Positions 20,399 to 31,900 are shown, counted from the first letter of the stretch. The stretch is DNA of 64,000 nt from Tritrichomonas musculus (GCA_039105265.1 JAPFFF010000018.1:1116001-1180000); one strand, 5' to 3'. The notes: generated from the sequence alone by a model not told the origin. Program-made: numbers and translations.

Positions 20399-20443
20399 TT
20401 AATTTGCATATAGAAAAAGTTAATATTGATTTTATATTTTTAA
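20399..20443. promoter_or_regulatory. 45-bp divergent promoter region
   Basis: The ATGs of two head-to-head genes (20398 minus, 20444 plus) are only 45 bases apart. Both start sites must therefore lie within or very near this AT-rich stretch, or inside the opposite coding region. I see no clear copy of the trichomonad initiator. Confidence 0.55.
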
Positions 20444-23014
20444 ATGCAGAACTATCCATATGAAATATTTGAAATTGATATTAATAAGTTTGTAAAAGGT
20501 GATAAAATCAATGGAGGTGGATTTGGTGTTGTTTACTCAGCTAAAGAAAAGGAAACAGAAAAAATATATGCAGCTAAAGTTATTAATTGCAGTGATGATG
20601 AAGAAAAATGCAAAGAGATGATTAATCGCGAGATTAAAATTATGATATGTTCGAATCATCCCACTATTATTAAATTTATTGGATACTCTTTAGTAGATTT
20701 TCATAGCGCAAACAATGTTACAATTATCATGGAACTAGCAAAGAATGGATCACTTTCCAAAATCTTATCATCTATACAAAATTGTAATGGTCCAAAAGAT
20801 TATACCAATACAACTCGTCAAATCATTCTCATTGGAGTTGCTCGAGGCATGAAATATTTGCATGACCGTAATATAATTCACAGAGATCTTAAACCAGGGA
20901 ATGTTTTATTAGATGAAGATTTCCATCCACATATCACAGATTTCGGAATGTCCAAATTTTTTGAAGATGAGCATTCAAAAAGTCAAACAATTCATGGTGG
21001 TACATTACAATATATGGCACCTGAAATAATTGAAGGTGAGCGTTACGATATTAAAGTAGACGTTTATTCTTTTGCTATTTTGATGTATGAAGTTGTTACC
21101 GATTGTGTTCCTTATCCCGAATTAGAAGCAGGCAAAGTAAATGATTTTCGTTTCAGAAAAGCTATTGTTGATAAAAATCTACGACCGAAATTTACAGTTC
21201 CTGTCAAAAAGCCAATACAAGAATTGATAGAAAAGTGCTGGTCAAAAAATCCTGATTTTCGACCTTCTTTCAAAGAAATTTTTGAAGATCTTACAAATCT
21301 AGATGACATTGAAAATAATTGTTTACTAGAAGATGCTGATATTGAAGAGGTCAAGCTTTACATTGAAGACATTTCTGAAGTAAGCGATCCCATTGAAAAG
21401 TTGATACAAAAAATTGAAAAAATCAAAACTGATCATGACAAACTTGTTGAAGATAACAAAAAGCTGACATGTGAGAATGAAAAATTGTCAAAATCTTCAG
21501 CAAAATTGAAGAAATCTGAAAAAAAGCTCAAAAAAATGGAAGATGAAAATGAATCCTTAAAAAAAGAATTAGAAAAGCAAAATGAAGAAAACAAACAATT
21601 GATAAATTCGATACAAAACTTAAAAATTGTCTTAAAAACAAAAAATATTTATGTAACAATAAATGAATTTAATCTTCTTCCTTTGAAGACCCAACAACTT
21701 CTTACATCAGAAGTGATTTCAACACTTCCTAACAGCAAGACGAACAAATTCCTGAAAAACATCAATAAACTCATGACTTTTCTACTAAAACACGTCCAAA
21801 GTGAAGGGCAAAGATGTCTAGAAATATCAACAGAAAATAATGAACAACCTTATCCTGACTTAAAAAGCGGTTACCGCCTTCAATTTCTATCGTCATTGAC
21901 AGAAATTCTTTTGAATAACGAGTCCTTTAAAAAATCATCTTTTATTGATATTTTGAAACTTTTTGAAGGACTTTCATTTGAAATTAAATATCCATCGGTT
22001 TCATTCAAAAACATCTACGACCAAATATTGGTTGTAAAGAATTCAAAAAGTGGATTAAATGACGTTGAAATGAATGTTTGCATTTCTGGTATCAGAGAGA
22101 CTGATCAAAAGTTTTATAAAGATAAAAATATTGATAACGTCGTTTTAGACACAACAATAATTAATATAAAAAGTGACGCTGGTAACGGATCGTTTGAAGA
22201 ATGTTCATCTTTGAAGCAGATCCAAATAAAATCGTCACTTTTATCAATTGAACGGAATGCGTTTTTAAACTGCGTTTCATTGAAAGAAGTAACAATTCCT
22301 TCTTCAGTGACATCAATTGAATACAACGCTTTTTGTGGCTGTTCATCATTGAAACGCATTGAATTTTGTCCTTCGTCATCTTTGACAGAGATAAAAGAAC
22401 GTTCTTTCATTGATTGTTCTTCATTGGAATCAATAGAAATTCCTTCTTCTGTCACCAAAATTGGAAAGTTTGCTTTTCAAAGATGCATCTCGTTGAAAAC
22501 TGTAGATATTCCTTCTTCTGTTGTTGAGATTGGTTCGTATGCTTTCGATGGTTGTTCGTCTTTGCTGTTTGTGGCCGTTCCTTCTTCTGAAATTTCAATA
22601 AAAGAGGCGGTTTTTAACGGTTGTTCATCTTTGACTGAGGTTGTCATTCCTTCCTCTATAAAATCGATCGGAAAAAACGCGTTTTGCGGTTGTTCATCTT
22701 TGAATCAGATTTCAATACCATCTTCTGTGTCAGAAATTTGTGAGGGCGCCTTCACTGGCTGTTCATCTTTGATTCAAATTTCAATTCCAGATTCGGTGAC
22801 AAAAATTGGCGATTTTGCATTCATCGGATGCTCAGCTTTGAAGAAGATTGTCATCTCTTCTTCCACTTCTTCGCTTGGAGAATTCATTTTCGATGGATGC
22901 TCTTCGTTATCTCAAATGTCAATTCCGCCTTCAGTTGATCCGAAAGATATCGATCTTGGTGATGATGTCCAACTTGAGAAATATGGTGATTATTATTTAA
23001 TTAAAAGGTCTTAG
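20444..23014 (+). CDS. TKL protein kinase / coiled coil / BspA-like leucine-rich-repeat protein
   Basis: 856 residues. The kinase domain (about 14-290) is complete: glycine loop NGGGFGVV, AAK lysine K45, HRDLKPGN (H146-D148), DFG (166-168) and MAPE, with the TKL-like FRPSFKEI ending. A charged coiled coil spans about 315-400. Residues of about 400-575 form an unnamed globular module that also occurs in the 33551 gene. From about 583 to 830 run BspA-type repeats of about 23 residues (IPSSVTSIGxxAFxGCSSLKxI). There is no signal peptide or membrane segment, so these BspA repeats should be cytosolic, unlike the surface BspA proteins best known from trichomonads. The coil suggests dimerisation and the repeats a ligand or substrate platform. 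It is divergently transcribed with the 18734 gene. Confidence 0.88.
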   Translation: MQNYPYEIFEIDINKFVKGDKINGGGFGVVYSAKEKETEKIYAAKVINCSDDEEKCKEMINREIKIMICSNHPTIIKFIGYSLVDFHSANNVTIIMELAKNGSLSKILSSIQNCNGPKDYTNTTRQIILIGVARGMKYLHDRNIIHRDLKPGNVLLDEDFHPHITDFGMSKFFEDEHSKSQTIHGGTLQYMAPEIIEGERYDIKVDVYSFAILMYEVVTDCVPYPELEAGKVNDFRFRKAIVDKNLRPKFTVPVKKPIQELIEKCWSKNPDFRPSFKEIFEDLTNLDDIENNCLLEDADIEEVKLYIEDISEVSDPIEKLIQKIEKIKTDHDKLVEDNKKLTCENEKLSKSSAKLKKSEKKLKKMEDENESLKKELEKQNEENKQLINSIQNLKIVLKTKNIYVTINEFNLLPLKTQQLLTSEVISTLPNSKTNKFLKNINKLMTFLLKHVQSEGQRCLEISTENNEQPYPDLKSGYRLQFLSSLTEILLNNESFKKSSFIDILKLFEGLSFEIKYPSVSFKNIYDQILVVKNSKSGLNDVEMNVCISGIRETDQKFYKDKNIDNVVLDTTIINIKSDAGNGSFEECSSLKQIQIKSSLLSIERNAFLNCVSLKEVTIPSSVTSIEYNAFCGCSSLKRIEFCPSSSLTEIKERSFIDCSSLESIEIPSSVTKIGKFAFQRCISLKTVDIPSSVVEIGSYAFDGCSSLLFVAVPSSEISIKEAVFNGCSSLTEVVIPSSIKSIGKNAFCGCSSLNQISIPSSVSEICEGAFTGCSSLIQISIPDSVTKIGDFAFIGCSALKKIVISSSTSSLGEFIFDGCSSLSQMSIPPSVDPKDIDLGDDVQLEKYGDYYLIKRS

Positions 23015-23377
23015 TGATGTTAATTTAAAAAAAAAAATTTGCGTACAGATTAATATTTATTTGATTATTTTAATTATGTATTTATATATATGCTTATTAT
23101 TAAAATCATAAATTTTCTTAAATGTTTTCTTAAATAATTTTGTTGTGATTTTTTTTTATATATAAAATGTGTGATTTAATATAATTCAATAGATATTTAT
23201 TAAAACTCTAATTTGTTAATTGTGAATTCTATTTGGCATATAAATAATTTTTAAATCAATTAAAACTTATTCATAATAAAAGTAATTATTTTTAGTAATA
23301 TTTTGTCAAGATAATTATGTTTAAATTTGCAAGGATGTATTTTAATGTAACCATTTTACTGTTAATTAGAATCTTTA

Positions 23378-26314
23378 ATGTCTGATCATATTTTCTTCCC
23401 TTTTGATAATTCATCCCATGTCCAGAAATATAAAGAAGACTTATTAAATCACCCTGAATTTAAAACAAATGATTTTACACCCGCATTTCCATTTAATATA
23501 ATGCATAATCCATATTTCAATATTGACGAAATAATTTCATCAATTCTCCGATCTAAAACAAGCGAAAATTCGATAGATCTCGGATCTCTCATTATGCAAG
23601 CTCCAGATGAATTAATTGATTTTTCAACTCTTGATTTTTCACAGCTTGCATCATTAAATAGGCTTGGGCCTCAATTAAAATCAGAACTCGAACTTGGACA
23701 AGAATTTGGTCTTGGCGACTTAGTACAAATAGATTATTTAACCAAAATTAAAAATATTTTACCGATATTTATTAGATGTTCGATTGAAGAGATATCAAAG
23801 AAAGAATACATCAAACCAGTAAGTTTAATTATGCGCGAATTTCCTGATCATCCCATCACCACCATTTTCCGAATTTTATTTTATGCTAGAATGATTTTAA
23901 TTTCCAAAAATCCTCAAGAAATCAAATTTAATCTTGAGAATGCGCTTATTCAAGTCAATCCACTTATTCAAAAACTCTGTGATGATCAAGAAATAGAATT
24001 CAATAAGGAATTAATTACCTTTATATTTCCATTTTTATTGCCCAAAATTACAGAAATAATATGTTCAGCTGTTATGTATTCGTTTGATCTTACAATTGGT
24101 GTTGAGCCGACCAAATTTAATCTATTAAATCTTCTAGGTCAATATTTTGTCCTTATTGCGTCAAATTACCCACCCTCCTTTGAAAAAACAGGCTGGCAAA
24201 CTTTTTCAAAGTACTTTAGTAAATTCGGCTCCACTCAACTCATTGAAGATAAAAATTATCCAGATTATTCATTTATAATCAAATTTCCGCATCTTGTAGA
24301 GCCGGCGGTTATTGCCTGTTGTGTCACTGATCTGATAAACAGCTTCAATTTGCTTTCATATCTCGGACTGTCACTGAGTAACTACAAGAAAATGGAGCTC
24401 TACGGAGTTTTGATATCGTTGATTCATGAAAATCAGTCATTTGGTCGATCTGTCTCAAAAAGTTTGATCAACATTTCACGTTATCAATTCTATTCAAGTT
24501 CGTTTGAAGAATTCAAGCGTGATTTATCTATCGTTGAGCCTAAAAACTTGGCAGCTGCCTTATACGGCCTCATGGCTGCCTTTAATTTTGATGAAGATTT
24601 TGCGCAATTTGAAATGACGCATAAATTGTCACTTTTAATTAGCGACTTGATCAGCGATTGTCATAGAGACAAGCTTCATTTGAACGGCTTCCAAAGGCTT
24701 GCTGAGATGAATGCAGAAGAAATTAAGACCGTCTTTGACTATGCGCATCTTTCCAATGCTTTAGTAGCTCGTTATTGTAGGAAAAACGATCAGAAAGAAA
24801 TTGAGAAGAAGCATATTGACCTTTCCGAATTGGCCATCTGGTTGAATGAGAACAACTTTTTGAATTCACTTGAAAAGTTTTTGAATGATTGCATCCAAAA
24901 AAAATCTTTTCTTGACTTTAAGTTCGCTCAGCCATTCATCGTTGCTGCTTCTCGTTACATTGAAATTAAAGCGGTTACATTGTCACTCACAAACAAGGAG
25001 TATCTTGGAATTAACGTTGATTTTGTTCTTAATCTGTATCATTCAATCTTGCTGGCGGGGCCTGCACTTATGACCAAGAAGCAGAACTTCACAACACTCA
25101 GCTGTGATTTGTATAAGGCAAGGTCAATTATCGCAAGGTCAATTGAATCACAATGTCCAAACTTTTTGTTTGTTGCTTCTGAATTTGTCAAGACAAGAAG
25201 AATGAGTTTGCTCGAGCCTTTCATTATCTTCATATCTGATTATTTGCTCTTTTCTGCTTCCTTTAATTCTGAGTTGTTCGTTTCGATCGTGAATGATTCA
25301 TTGCCATATTTTTTGAAGGCCGCGATGTTGACCGAATCGACGATCGTTAGCAAGGCTGTTGTCAATATATTGACCAAACTGTGTCAGAAACTTTCACTTC
25401 AAGTTATCGACCCGCTGATCGTCTCAATAATTGAATTTTTCAGTTCACATGTCAACAAATATGAGCAGTCGAAAGATTCAGCGCGAGAAGCAACGAAAGT
25501 TCTTTTCTACCTCCGCGAATTGTCATCGGATCCGTATGGCAAAATCTGTATCGTTTCGAATTCAAAAATTAATTTACTATGCAACTTATTGAATACTTGT
25601 TTGGCCAGACAAATGTCGCAAGAGGTCAAATATTTGACCTTAACCGCGCTTGAATTAATCACCAATCTTCTCTGCCCGTCGATAACATTGAACTTGAACT
25701 TGGATTTCATTCTTCGTTGCGGTTCTGAGATTCCGCCGAGTTACAGTACCGAGAACATCATAACCGCCATTTGTGCACTTTTGAATCCCGAGAAAGCTGA
25801 TTCTCTGAACGATAAAGTTTTGATAGGCGCCATTCGAGCTTTGAGGTACGGTTGTGAGAATCCTTTCATTGTCAGAATTTTAAACGGTGTCCCTCAATTT
25901 AAATTGAATATAAATGATTTTGAGAAGAAAACAAAAGTCTTTCAAAAATCTGAGTTTTATTTGACCTTGCTCGAATTGACCTACGTGATCGCAAAGGTCG
26001 ACTCAGATTACGCATTCGAGCTGATCGGCTTAGCTGAAGACGCAACGATACTGTCAAAGCCTGAGCTCAAAAAGGAGAAGATTGCTGGCGACATTTACAA
26101 CTTGAGCAAGAAAGACGCAATCAAAAAATATCCGGAGTTCTTGCTCAGCGTGATACAGAAAAGTTACAATTCTGATAAGGTGAAATATAGTAGTGAAAAA
26201 ATTAAGAGCGCAAAGTCTCCGATGCCGCCAAACACGTCGACGTCTTACATGGACGAACTGCCGAAAGATTTTTATGAGAATTATTTCGATGTTCAATATA
26301 AAAAGAAGAAATAA
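23378..26314 (+). CDS. Large alpha-helical protein of unknown function
   Basis: 978 residues from an ATG at 23378 (MSDHIFFPFDNSSHVQKYKEDL). I do not recognise it. It is helical throughout with HEAT/ARM-like stretches (PVSLIMREFPDHPITTIFRILFYARMIL; KAVVNILTKLCQKLSLQVIDPLIVSIIEFF), a short basic Ser/Pro-containing tail (SSEKIKSAKSPMPPNTS) and a Lys-rich end (YKKKK). There are no signal peptide, membrane segments or catalytic motifs. A scaffold role, for example in a nuclear or transport complex, is possible but not shown. Base composition changes along the gene: the first third is AT-rich like its neighbours, whereas from about 24.2 kb on many codons end in C or G (most clearly 25.3-26.2 kb). 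Confidence 0.7.
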   Translation: MSDHIFFPFDNSSHVQKYKEDLLNHPEFKTNDFTPAFPFNIMHNPYFNIDEIISSILRSKTSENSIDLGSLIMQAPDELIDFSTLDFSQLASLNRLGPQLKSELELGQEFGLGDLVQIDYLTKIKNILPIFIRCSIEEISKKEYIKPVSLIMREFPDHPITTIFRILFYARMILISKNPQEIKFNLENALIQVNPLIQKLCDDQEIEFNKELITFIFPFLLPKITEIICSAVMYSFDLTIGVEPTKFNLLNLLGQYFVLIASNYPPSFEKTGWQTFSKYFSKFGSTQLIEDKNYPDYSFIIKFPHLVEPAVIACCVTDLINSFNLLSYLGLSLSNYKKMELYGVLISLIHENQSFGRSVSKSLINISRYQFYSSSFEEFKRDLSIVEPKNLAAALYGLMAAFNFDEDFAQFEMTHKLSLLISDLISDCHRDKLHLNGFQRLAEMNAEEIKTVFDYAHLSNALVARYCRKNDQKEIEKKHIDLSELAIWLNENNFLNSLEKFLNDCIQKKSFLDFKFAQPFIVAASRYIEIKAVTLSLTNKEYLGINVDFVLNLYHSILLAGPALMTKKQNFTTLSCDLYKARSIIARSIESQCPNFLFVASEFVKTRRMSLLEPFIIFISDYLLFSASFNSELFVSIVNDSLPYFLKAAMLTESTIVSKAVVNILTKLCQKLSLQVIDPLIVSIIEFFSSHVNKYEQSKDSAREATKVLFYLRELSSDPYGKICIVSNSKINLLCNLLNTCLARQMSQEVKYLTLTALELITNLLCPSITLNLNLDFILRCGSEIPPSYSTENIITAICALLNPEKADSLNDKVLIGAIRALRYGCENPFIVRILNGVPQFKLNINDFEKKTKVFQKSEFYLTLLELTYVIAKVDSDYAFELIGLAEDATILSKPELKKEKIAGDIYNLSKKDAIKKYPEFLLSVIQKSYNSDKVKYSSEKIKSAKSPMPPNTSTSYMDELPKDFYENYFDVQYKKKK

Positions 26315-26639
26315 TGTTTAAAAAAATGTAAATATATAAAATATCTCGTTATTATAACTTGCTTATGTATTTAAGTTTATTATTTATAAAGGTTTTATAT
26401 TAATCATGGAGATTGGCTGATAATCAAATATGAATTTTCATTTATTGTTTTCTCTTTAATTTTGGGGAATTTTGATTAAATATATCTTCAAAAATATAAA
26501 AATGTAGGGAGAAAGTTCCCAATCTCTAAGTTTTCATATATCTGTTTTTTTTTATTTATGTCTAAATCGAGGTAATATTGATTTATGTGCAATAATTCTC
26601 ATAAAAAAAAGATTTTCATCAAAATGTAAAATGAAATTC

Positions 26640-26659
26640 TTTTTTTTTTTTTTTTTTTT
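26640..26659 (+). repeat. 20-base T homopolymer in the 26315-26843 spacer
   Basis: The T tract is the only distinctive element in the roughly 530-base spacer upstream of the neurochondrin-like gene; the rest of the spacer is AT-rich without visible signals. Confidence 0.85.
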
Positions 26660-26843
26660 ATAATCTTAATTGGATATAAGTGAGGTTAATAAAGATTTCG
26701 AAAACATTTATTTGCACATGATACATTAATCAAATATTATATATTAAATAAAAGTTCTTTTTGCATTTTCATTTGAGAATCAAGCCGAGATTTTCATTAG
26801 ATTTTGCGCGAACATATATTGATTGAAAAAGTTTTGAAGCTAA

Positions 26844-28223
26844 ATGAGTGAGAATGATATTTCGAAGGTTGCTGCTAAAATTATTAAAAAGCTGAAATCT
26901 AAGGATGATAATGATAAGTTAGCTGCTCTAGCATATCTTACAAAAACTTTCCCTACACCATCAGATCTAGCTAATTCTGAATATAAAACTCAAATTTGGG
27001 CATCTTTACGATCAACTCAATTTCTCGAGCGTGCACTGAGGAGTGAAGAATCTCAAAGTCTTGTTTTCATGATTCTTTCTGTTTTTTCTCATTTTTGTCC
27101 ACCTGCTGACTTAAATCCATTTGTTCCTCTTATTTCAGATATGATTAAAGGTAAATATGAATCAGAACCAGCACAATGCTTAATAGAAATTTCCCAAAAT
27201 GTTGACGATGTTTCAATATTATTTGAGTACAATGAATTATCAAAAGAATCATTACAGTTTTTTGTTCAATGTTTATCAAATGCTAAAAAATGTCAATTAA
27301 CGTCTGCAGTATTTAATGCTCGCAAAAAAATATTTTTACTACTCAGTGATATTAATGAAGATTTGGTTGTTAGAAAGCTTCTCTTTCTTATTATTTCTTA
27401 CCTTACACGAGCAAATGACAAGTTTGCTCTTTACTCATCAAAATCAAAAATTGACATCAGCCAATTTTTAGCTGCAGAACGGCTTGCCCTCATTGAACTT
27501 CGATTACAACTTGATGTACCGTTGAATTATAAAGAAATTGAAGAAAACGAACGTAAAAAAGCTCAAATGGCAAAAGTTGAAGCTGAAGCAGAAAAGAAAA
27601 GGTTCGAAAAAGCTCATCCAAAATCATTGTATGAATATGCAGATAATGATAATGAAGACGAAAGTGACGAATATATTGGTAAGAAAGAATTTGATACGAA
27701 AAACCTTAAATTAGAAAAACCTAAATTTACACAAAACATTGGTCCTTTGATCAATCCTGAAATGTCAGCTGCTTCATGTCAACTTCTTGAATATTTAGTA
27801 ACGCCTCTTTTAAATCATGAAGAAGAATTAAATGATGATATTGTATCTGATTATTTCAAAACTCTTGATTCTATTATTGATGACACGGTTGCTATTTTTA
27901 ATGCAGTAGAAGGTCAAAGAGATTGCAATAGAAATGAATTAAAGTGCTTAATTTCCCTCTTTGCAAGTTGGCTAAGAGATGCTCCTTTTATATGTGAAAA
28001 CTTCTCAATTTTCAAATCATTAAAAAACATAATTTCAATGTTATGGTGGTTCCCAAATGAAGCTTTACAGTTCATTCCAGCGTTTGGAACATGGACTGAG
28101 AGTCAAAAGGCGAAACCTCAGATGAAGGCAGGATTTAGTCAATTAGCAAAGAAAATGAATGAAATTGCAAATGATGAAGAAAAGGCAGAAATTGCACGAA
28201 TATCAAATGTTATATATAAATAA
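26844..28223 (+). CDS. Neurochondrin-like helical-repeat protein
   Basis: 459 residues. The start, IIKKLKSKDDNDKLAALAYLTKTFP, followed by IWASLRSTQFLERALRSEES and FMILSVFSHFCPPADLNPFVPLI, follows the opening of neurochondrin-family proteins (a LKSAxxDxExFAALLLVTKLF-like helix pair, then FxFLxRLL, then a short cysteine-containing helix). Later FLAAERLALIELRLQLD also fits that family. A charged linker with coiled-coil character (about 230-275) separates two helical halves; KKAQMAKVEAEAEKKRFEKAHP is a single amphipathic helix. No catalytic residues are expected. In animals and plants the family works as a cytosolic adaptor; the trichomonad role is unknown. A generic ARM/HEAT protein is the alternative. 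Confidence 0.6.
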   Translation: MSENDISKVAAKIIKKLKSKDDNDKLAALAYLTKTFPTPSDLANSEYKTQIWASLRSTQFLERALRSEESQSLVFMILSVFSHFCPPADLNPFVPLISDMIKGKYESEPAQCLIEISQNVDDVSILFEYNELSKESLQFFVQCLSNAKKCQLTSAVFNARKKIFLLLSDINEDLVVRKLLFLIISYLTRANDKFALYSSKSKIDISQFLAAERLALIELRLQLDVPLNYKEIEENERKKAQMAKVEAEAEKKRFEKAHPKSLYEYADNDNEDESDEYIGKKEFDTKNLKLEKPKFTQNIGPLINPEMSAASCQLLEYLVTPLLNHEEELNDDIVSDYFKTLDSIIDDTVAIFNAVEGQRDCNRNELKCLISLFASWLRDAPFICENFSIFKSLKNIISMLWWFPNEALQFIPAFGTWTESQKAKPQMKAGFSQLAKKMNEIANDEEKAEIARISNVIYK

Positions 28224-28392
28224 ATGTTCTAGTAATTTATAATAAATATAAATTAATAATTTATACTTTATTCTATTTAGAAATTTTTAGATAATATAAG
28301 AAAATCGATGTGATCTGAAAGTAATTTGGAAACTTAAATTCCAGATTTACTAGATCATTTATTGAACAATACTATAAAAAAAAAAAAAAAAA

Positions 28393-28770
28393 TTATGTAT
28401 TTGGGGCAATCCTTAAAGCAGAATCAACAGCTGCTTGATTAGAAAGCTTTTCACCAATATCACTTCGTCCAAGAACTCTAATAAAAAATGTTTTTGGAAT
28501 TGAAGAAAGAGGTACTATTGAATTACTATCTATTGGCTTAAAAACAAAAGAACGAAATGATTTATTGCATGCGAGAATTGAAAATGTGCAATGTGGCGTT
28601 TTGTAAATTCTTGGCGCTGTTAAATTGTAGATTTCATAAAACGAATCAGCAAAAGCAACTAATATTTCTTGAAAATGAACGTCTTGAAACCAGTCACCTG
28701 GTGGCTTAGAAAGCTCTATTGTTGCAAATCTATCTTTTGATATTCTTATATAGAAGACATTTGACTTCAT
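28393..28770 (-). CDS. Small conserved-looking protein, 125 residues, unknown
   Basis: The ATG is at 28770 and the stop at 28393-28395, just before an A-rich tract. The composition is balanced, unlike chance AT-rich frames: mixed hydrophobic and charged residues with Pro/Gly turns (SKPPGDWFQDVHFQEIL, YKTPHCTFSILACNKSF, TFFIRVLGRSDIGEKLSNQAAVDSALRIAPNT). The pattern of short strands with one or two helices suggests a small alpha/beta domain, perhaps of the type found in small adaptor subunits. It has no signal peptide. It is convergent with the neurochondrin-like gene and divergent from the membrane protein gene. I cannot name a family. Confidence 0.6.
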   Translation of the reverse strand: MKSNVFYIRISKDRFATIELSKPPGDWFQDVHFQEILVAFADSFYEIYNLTAPRIYKTPHCTFSILACNKSFRSFVFKPIDSNSIVPLSSIPKTFFIRVLGRSDIGEKLSNQAAVDSALRIAPNT

Positions 28771-28960
28771 AAAGGGAAATTCCCTTCATTTGAATTGAAA
28801 TAGCAGTTTAGGTAAAAAAAATTGGGCTCTATAATAAAATGTGAAAATTTTATAAACCTTTGAAAAAAATTGAATTAATTATTTTATCGGTGCATTGAAA
28901 ATAATCAATTAACGATGAATTCCCCATTTAAAATTTGATTATTTCTCAAATCGCATTTGA

Positions 28961-31900
28961 ATGTTTTTGCTTCATTTTCTATGCCTTTTGAGTTTTTCTC
29001 AATCAAAATATGCTTGTTTTGAAAGTTTAGATGACAAGAAATGCGATGATCTCAATGAAATTTCACCTATTAAATATATTAAATATTCTCCAAATGATAT
29101 AGACAATCTTTTTAATGAATCGATGACTTCTTTAAATATTGCAGTGTTTTCAAAACTTAATCCAATTAATATACCCAAAAATAATGTTCTTAACGATTTA
29201 TCGATATTATCCGACACAGAAGAAGTCAATTTAAATATTGAAAGTCAATCATTGATATTAAAAAAACTAAGCATTAAAAATGTAACAATTAGAATATCAA
29301 CAAATCAAAATAATAATATTATCATATTAAATATTACTGATAGTTTTGAGCGACTCAACTCTCATTTTTTAGCGAATAACAAAAATGATAGGATTCGATT
29401 AGTTATGTCTAAATGTGATTCTTTTAATCAACTTCAAGGCTTTGATGAGTTCGAAATTGATTCTTTTCAATTGAAAGAAGAAAAAAAGACATTTTTCTCA
29501 TTTCCGCCAATTACAAATGAAATTTTTGCCAACATATCAATTGAAATAATATCAGACATGAATTATTTAACAAATGATTTCAGATTCATTTTATATTCAA
29601 GCAGAAAAGATGAATCTTTGTACATCAATTCAAAAAGTTTGATTTTTCAAAACACTCAAAATACAAATATTTTGAAAATAAATACATCACTGCCTCTAAC
29701 ATATATCCATAATAATTCTAATATACTTGATGTATATTTTGAAAAAGATTATTGCGATTTAATTTCAAAAAATAACGAAGATCTCAGTTTATCAATAAAA
29801 TTTTATTCTGGAAAAAGTCGTTTTCATAGTGAATGTAATTCAAACATTGAGTTAGATCGATCTAAGTATGCTAATTTTCTTATTAACACTATTTTTTACA
29901 ATGATTCATCATGTGAATTTGATCTAAATCCTCAATCATTATTGCCATTATCAATCATTTCTACAAACAACTTAAGTATAAAGCTTAATCAATTAAATAC
30001 GACAGTGCTTGGTTATTTATTCATAGGCAATGGAAATATCACTATTACTACTTCTGATGTAAACAAATTAAATTCTAATTATCAATTTTATTGCTCATCT
30101 ATTTGTAATTATTCGGAAATTGACTTAAATATAAATAATAAACGTTTATTCTCGTATTTTGATTTAACAGAGTCAGAATTCTTCGAATCAATCAAACATT
30201 TGGAATTAACGCAATTTATTTTTCTAGAAGAAAATATTGTTTTTATACCAAAATTTTTACTTAATACCAAAAATATTGTCGGAGGAACAACTATTGTTAA
30301 TTTGATTAATGAAGAATTGTCAAATATTGAATTTAAACCGCAAACAAACTTGAAACTCAAAGAAAATGGTACTATTGTCATTCCATATCATGTTAATTTC
30401 AATGAAACTTACGAAGGAGTTATGAAAATTCATCATGAAAGATATAATGAATTAGTTGAGAATGGCGAAAACCGAACCTTTGATTTGGACAACTTTTATG
30501 ATTCGTTTAAATACTATTATTTGAAATATTTGCGCGTTTTTGATAATTTCACGAGAGTTTTTGTCAAAACTTACAATCAATTTTATCCGCCATTTATGGG
30601 GAACGATCAAAATTCATTCAATTCCAATTCAATTTTATCAATTGTACAAAATCATAATAACGAATTGAATCACTTTATTCGTTTCTTTGTAAAACGCGAT
30701 GACTCACCTATTCATGCCTTTTATGACACCAATTTTCGACCTTTAATTTGTAATCTTTCAATTTTGAATAAAAAAGACGGTTTATCAGAAAATTATGAAA
30801 TTGAATTCAGTAATTCACTTGTTTCTGAGCTTGCCAAAGTTAGTGACTTTGTTTTAGATGGTGAAGTCAATTTCAATGCATCAACGTCATGCATTCAATA
30901 TCGTGTCAAAAAACCGCCAACCAGTTCATCTGAATTCTTTGCATATTTGGTCAACAATGATCTCATCGACACTGTCAAGCACATCCCATTTGTTTCAATC
31001 ATAACGCCAATGACGGTTGGCAACTTTTTCAATCTATTGAGAAATAAAGAAAGTCGAAACATCGTCATCGTCGTTTGCGAGGACATGACAAGCAAGCTAA
31101 ATCTGACGCAAATTCGCCAAGATGCGAATGTTTTCATAGTTGGAGCCTCAGTTGCGCATTCAAGTGAATTAATCGACTTTTTCAATACCATCAGAAAAGG
31201 AAATGACCTTAAAAATGACCTCAAAAAAGCACTGGATAAAATTTCACCAAGAGTGCCAGAAATCTTTCCAACAATTCAAGTTCATTTGATGAAAAAACAA
31301 TCATTAACTGCTGTTGGCGTAACTATTCTTAAATCATTGATTGAATGTGGATCGATCACTTTTTCTTTGTGTGCCTTCAAAAAGTCGAATTTTGTATGTG
31401 CCTCAAATTTGAATACCGATTTGTATTCAATTCAAAATTTGCTTGAAATCACATCAAATTATCGCTTTTTGAATGTGACACTTTTCCCCAATTTCATCGG
31501 AAATAATGGAGGAACGACTGATTTGCTCAGTGTCACTAAAATTGAATTTGATGAAAATGGCTGGTTTTTCTATTCAAAAGGAACAATTTACGACAATGTC
31601 ACAGTGAATTCAATATCTTCAGAAAAAGTTCGAAATAAATTATCGCCTTCATATAATTTTGGATTGCCATACATACTTGCTGAAGAAGAATTTTCTGTTT
31701 ATTCAATTACTGATAATATTGAATATTCGCTCATTCAATCAAAAATTCCGCCAAAGTCACTTCACTTTTACTCAGGTGAAAAATTGAGTAAAAATTTCAT
31801 GAAGAATAAAATTTCACTTTTAGAGGCCAATGAAAACATCATTGAAATTCCAGAAACAACAACTCTTTCTTTCACCGGAATGTGGGACCAAAATCAATAT

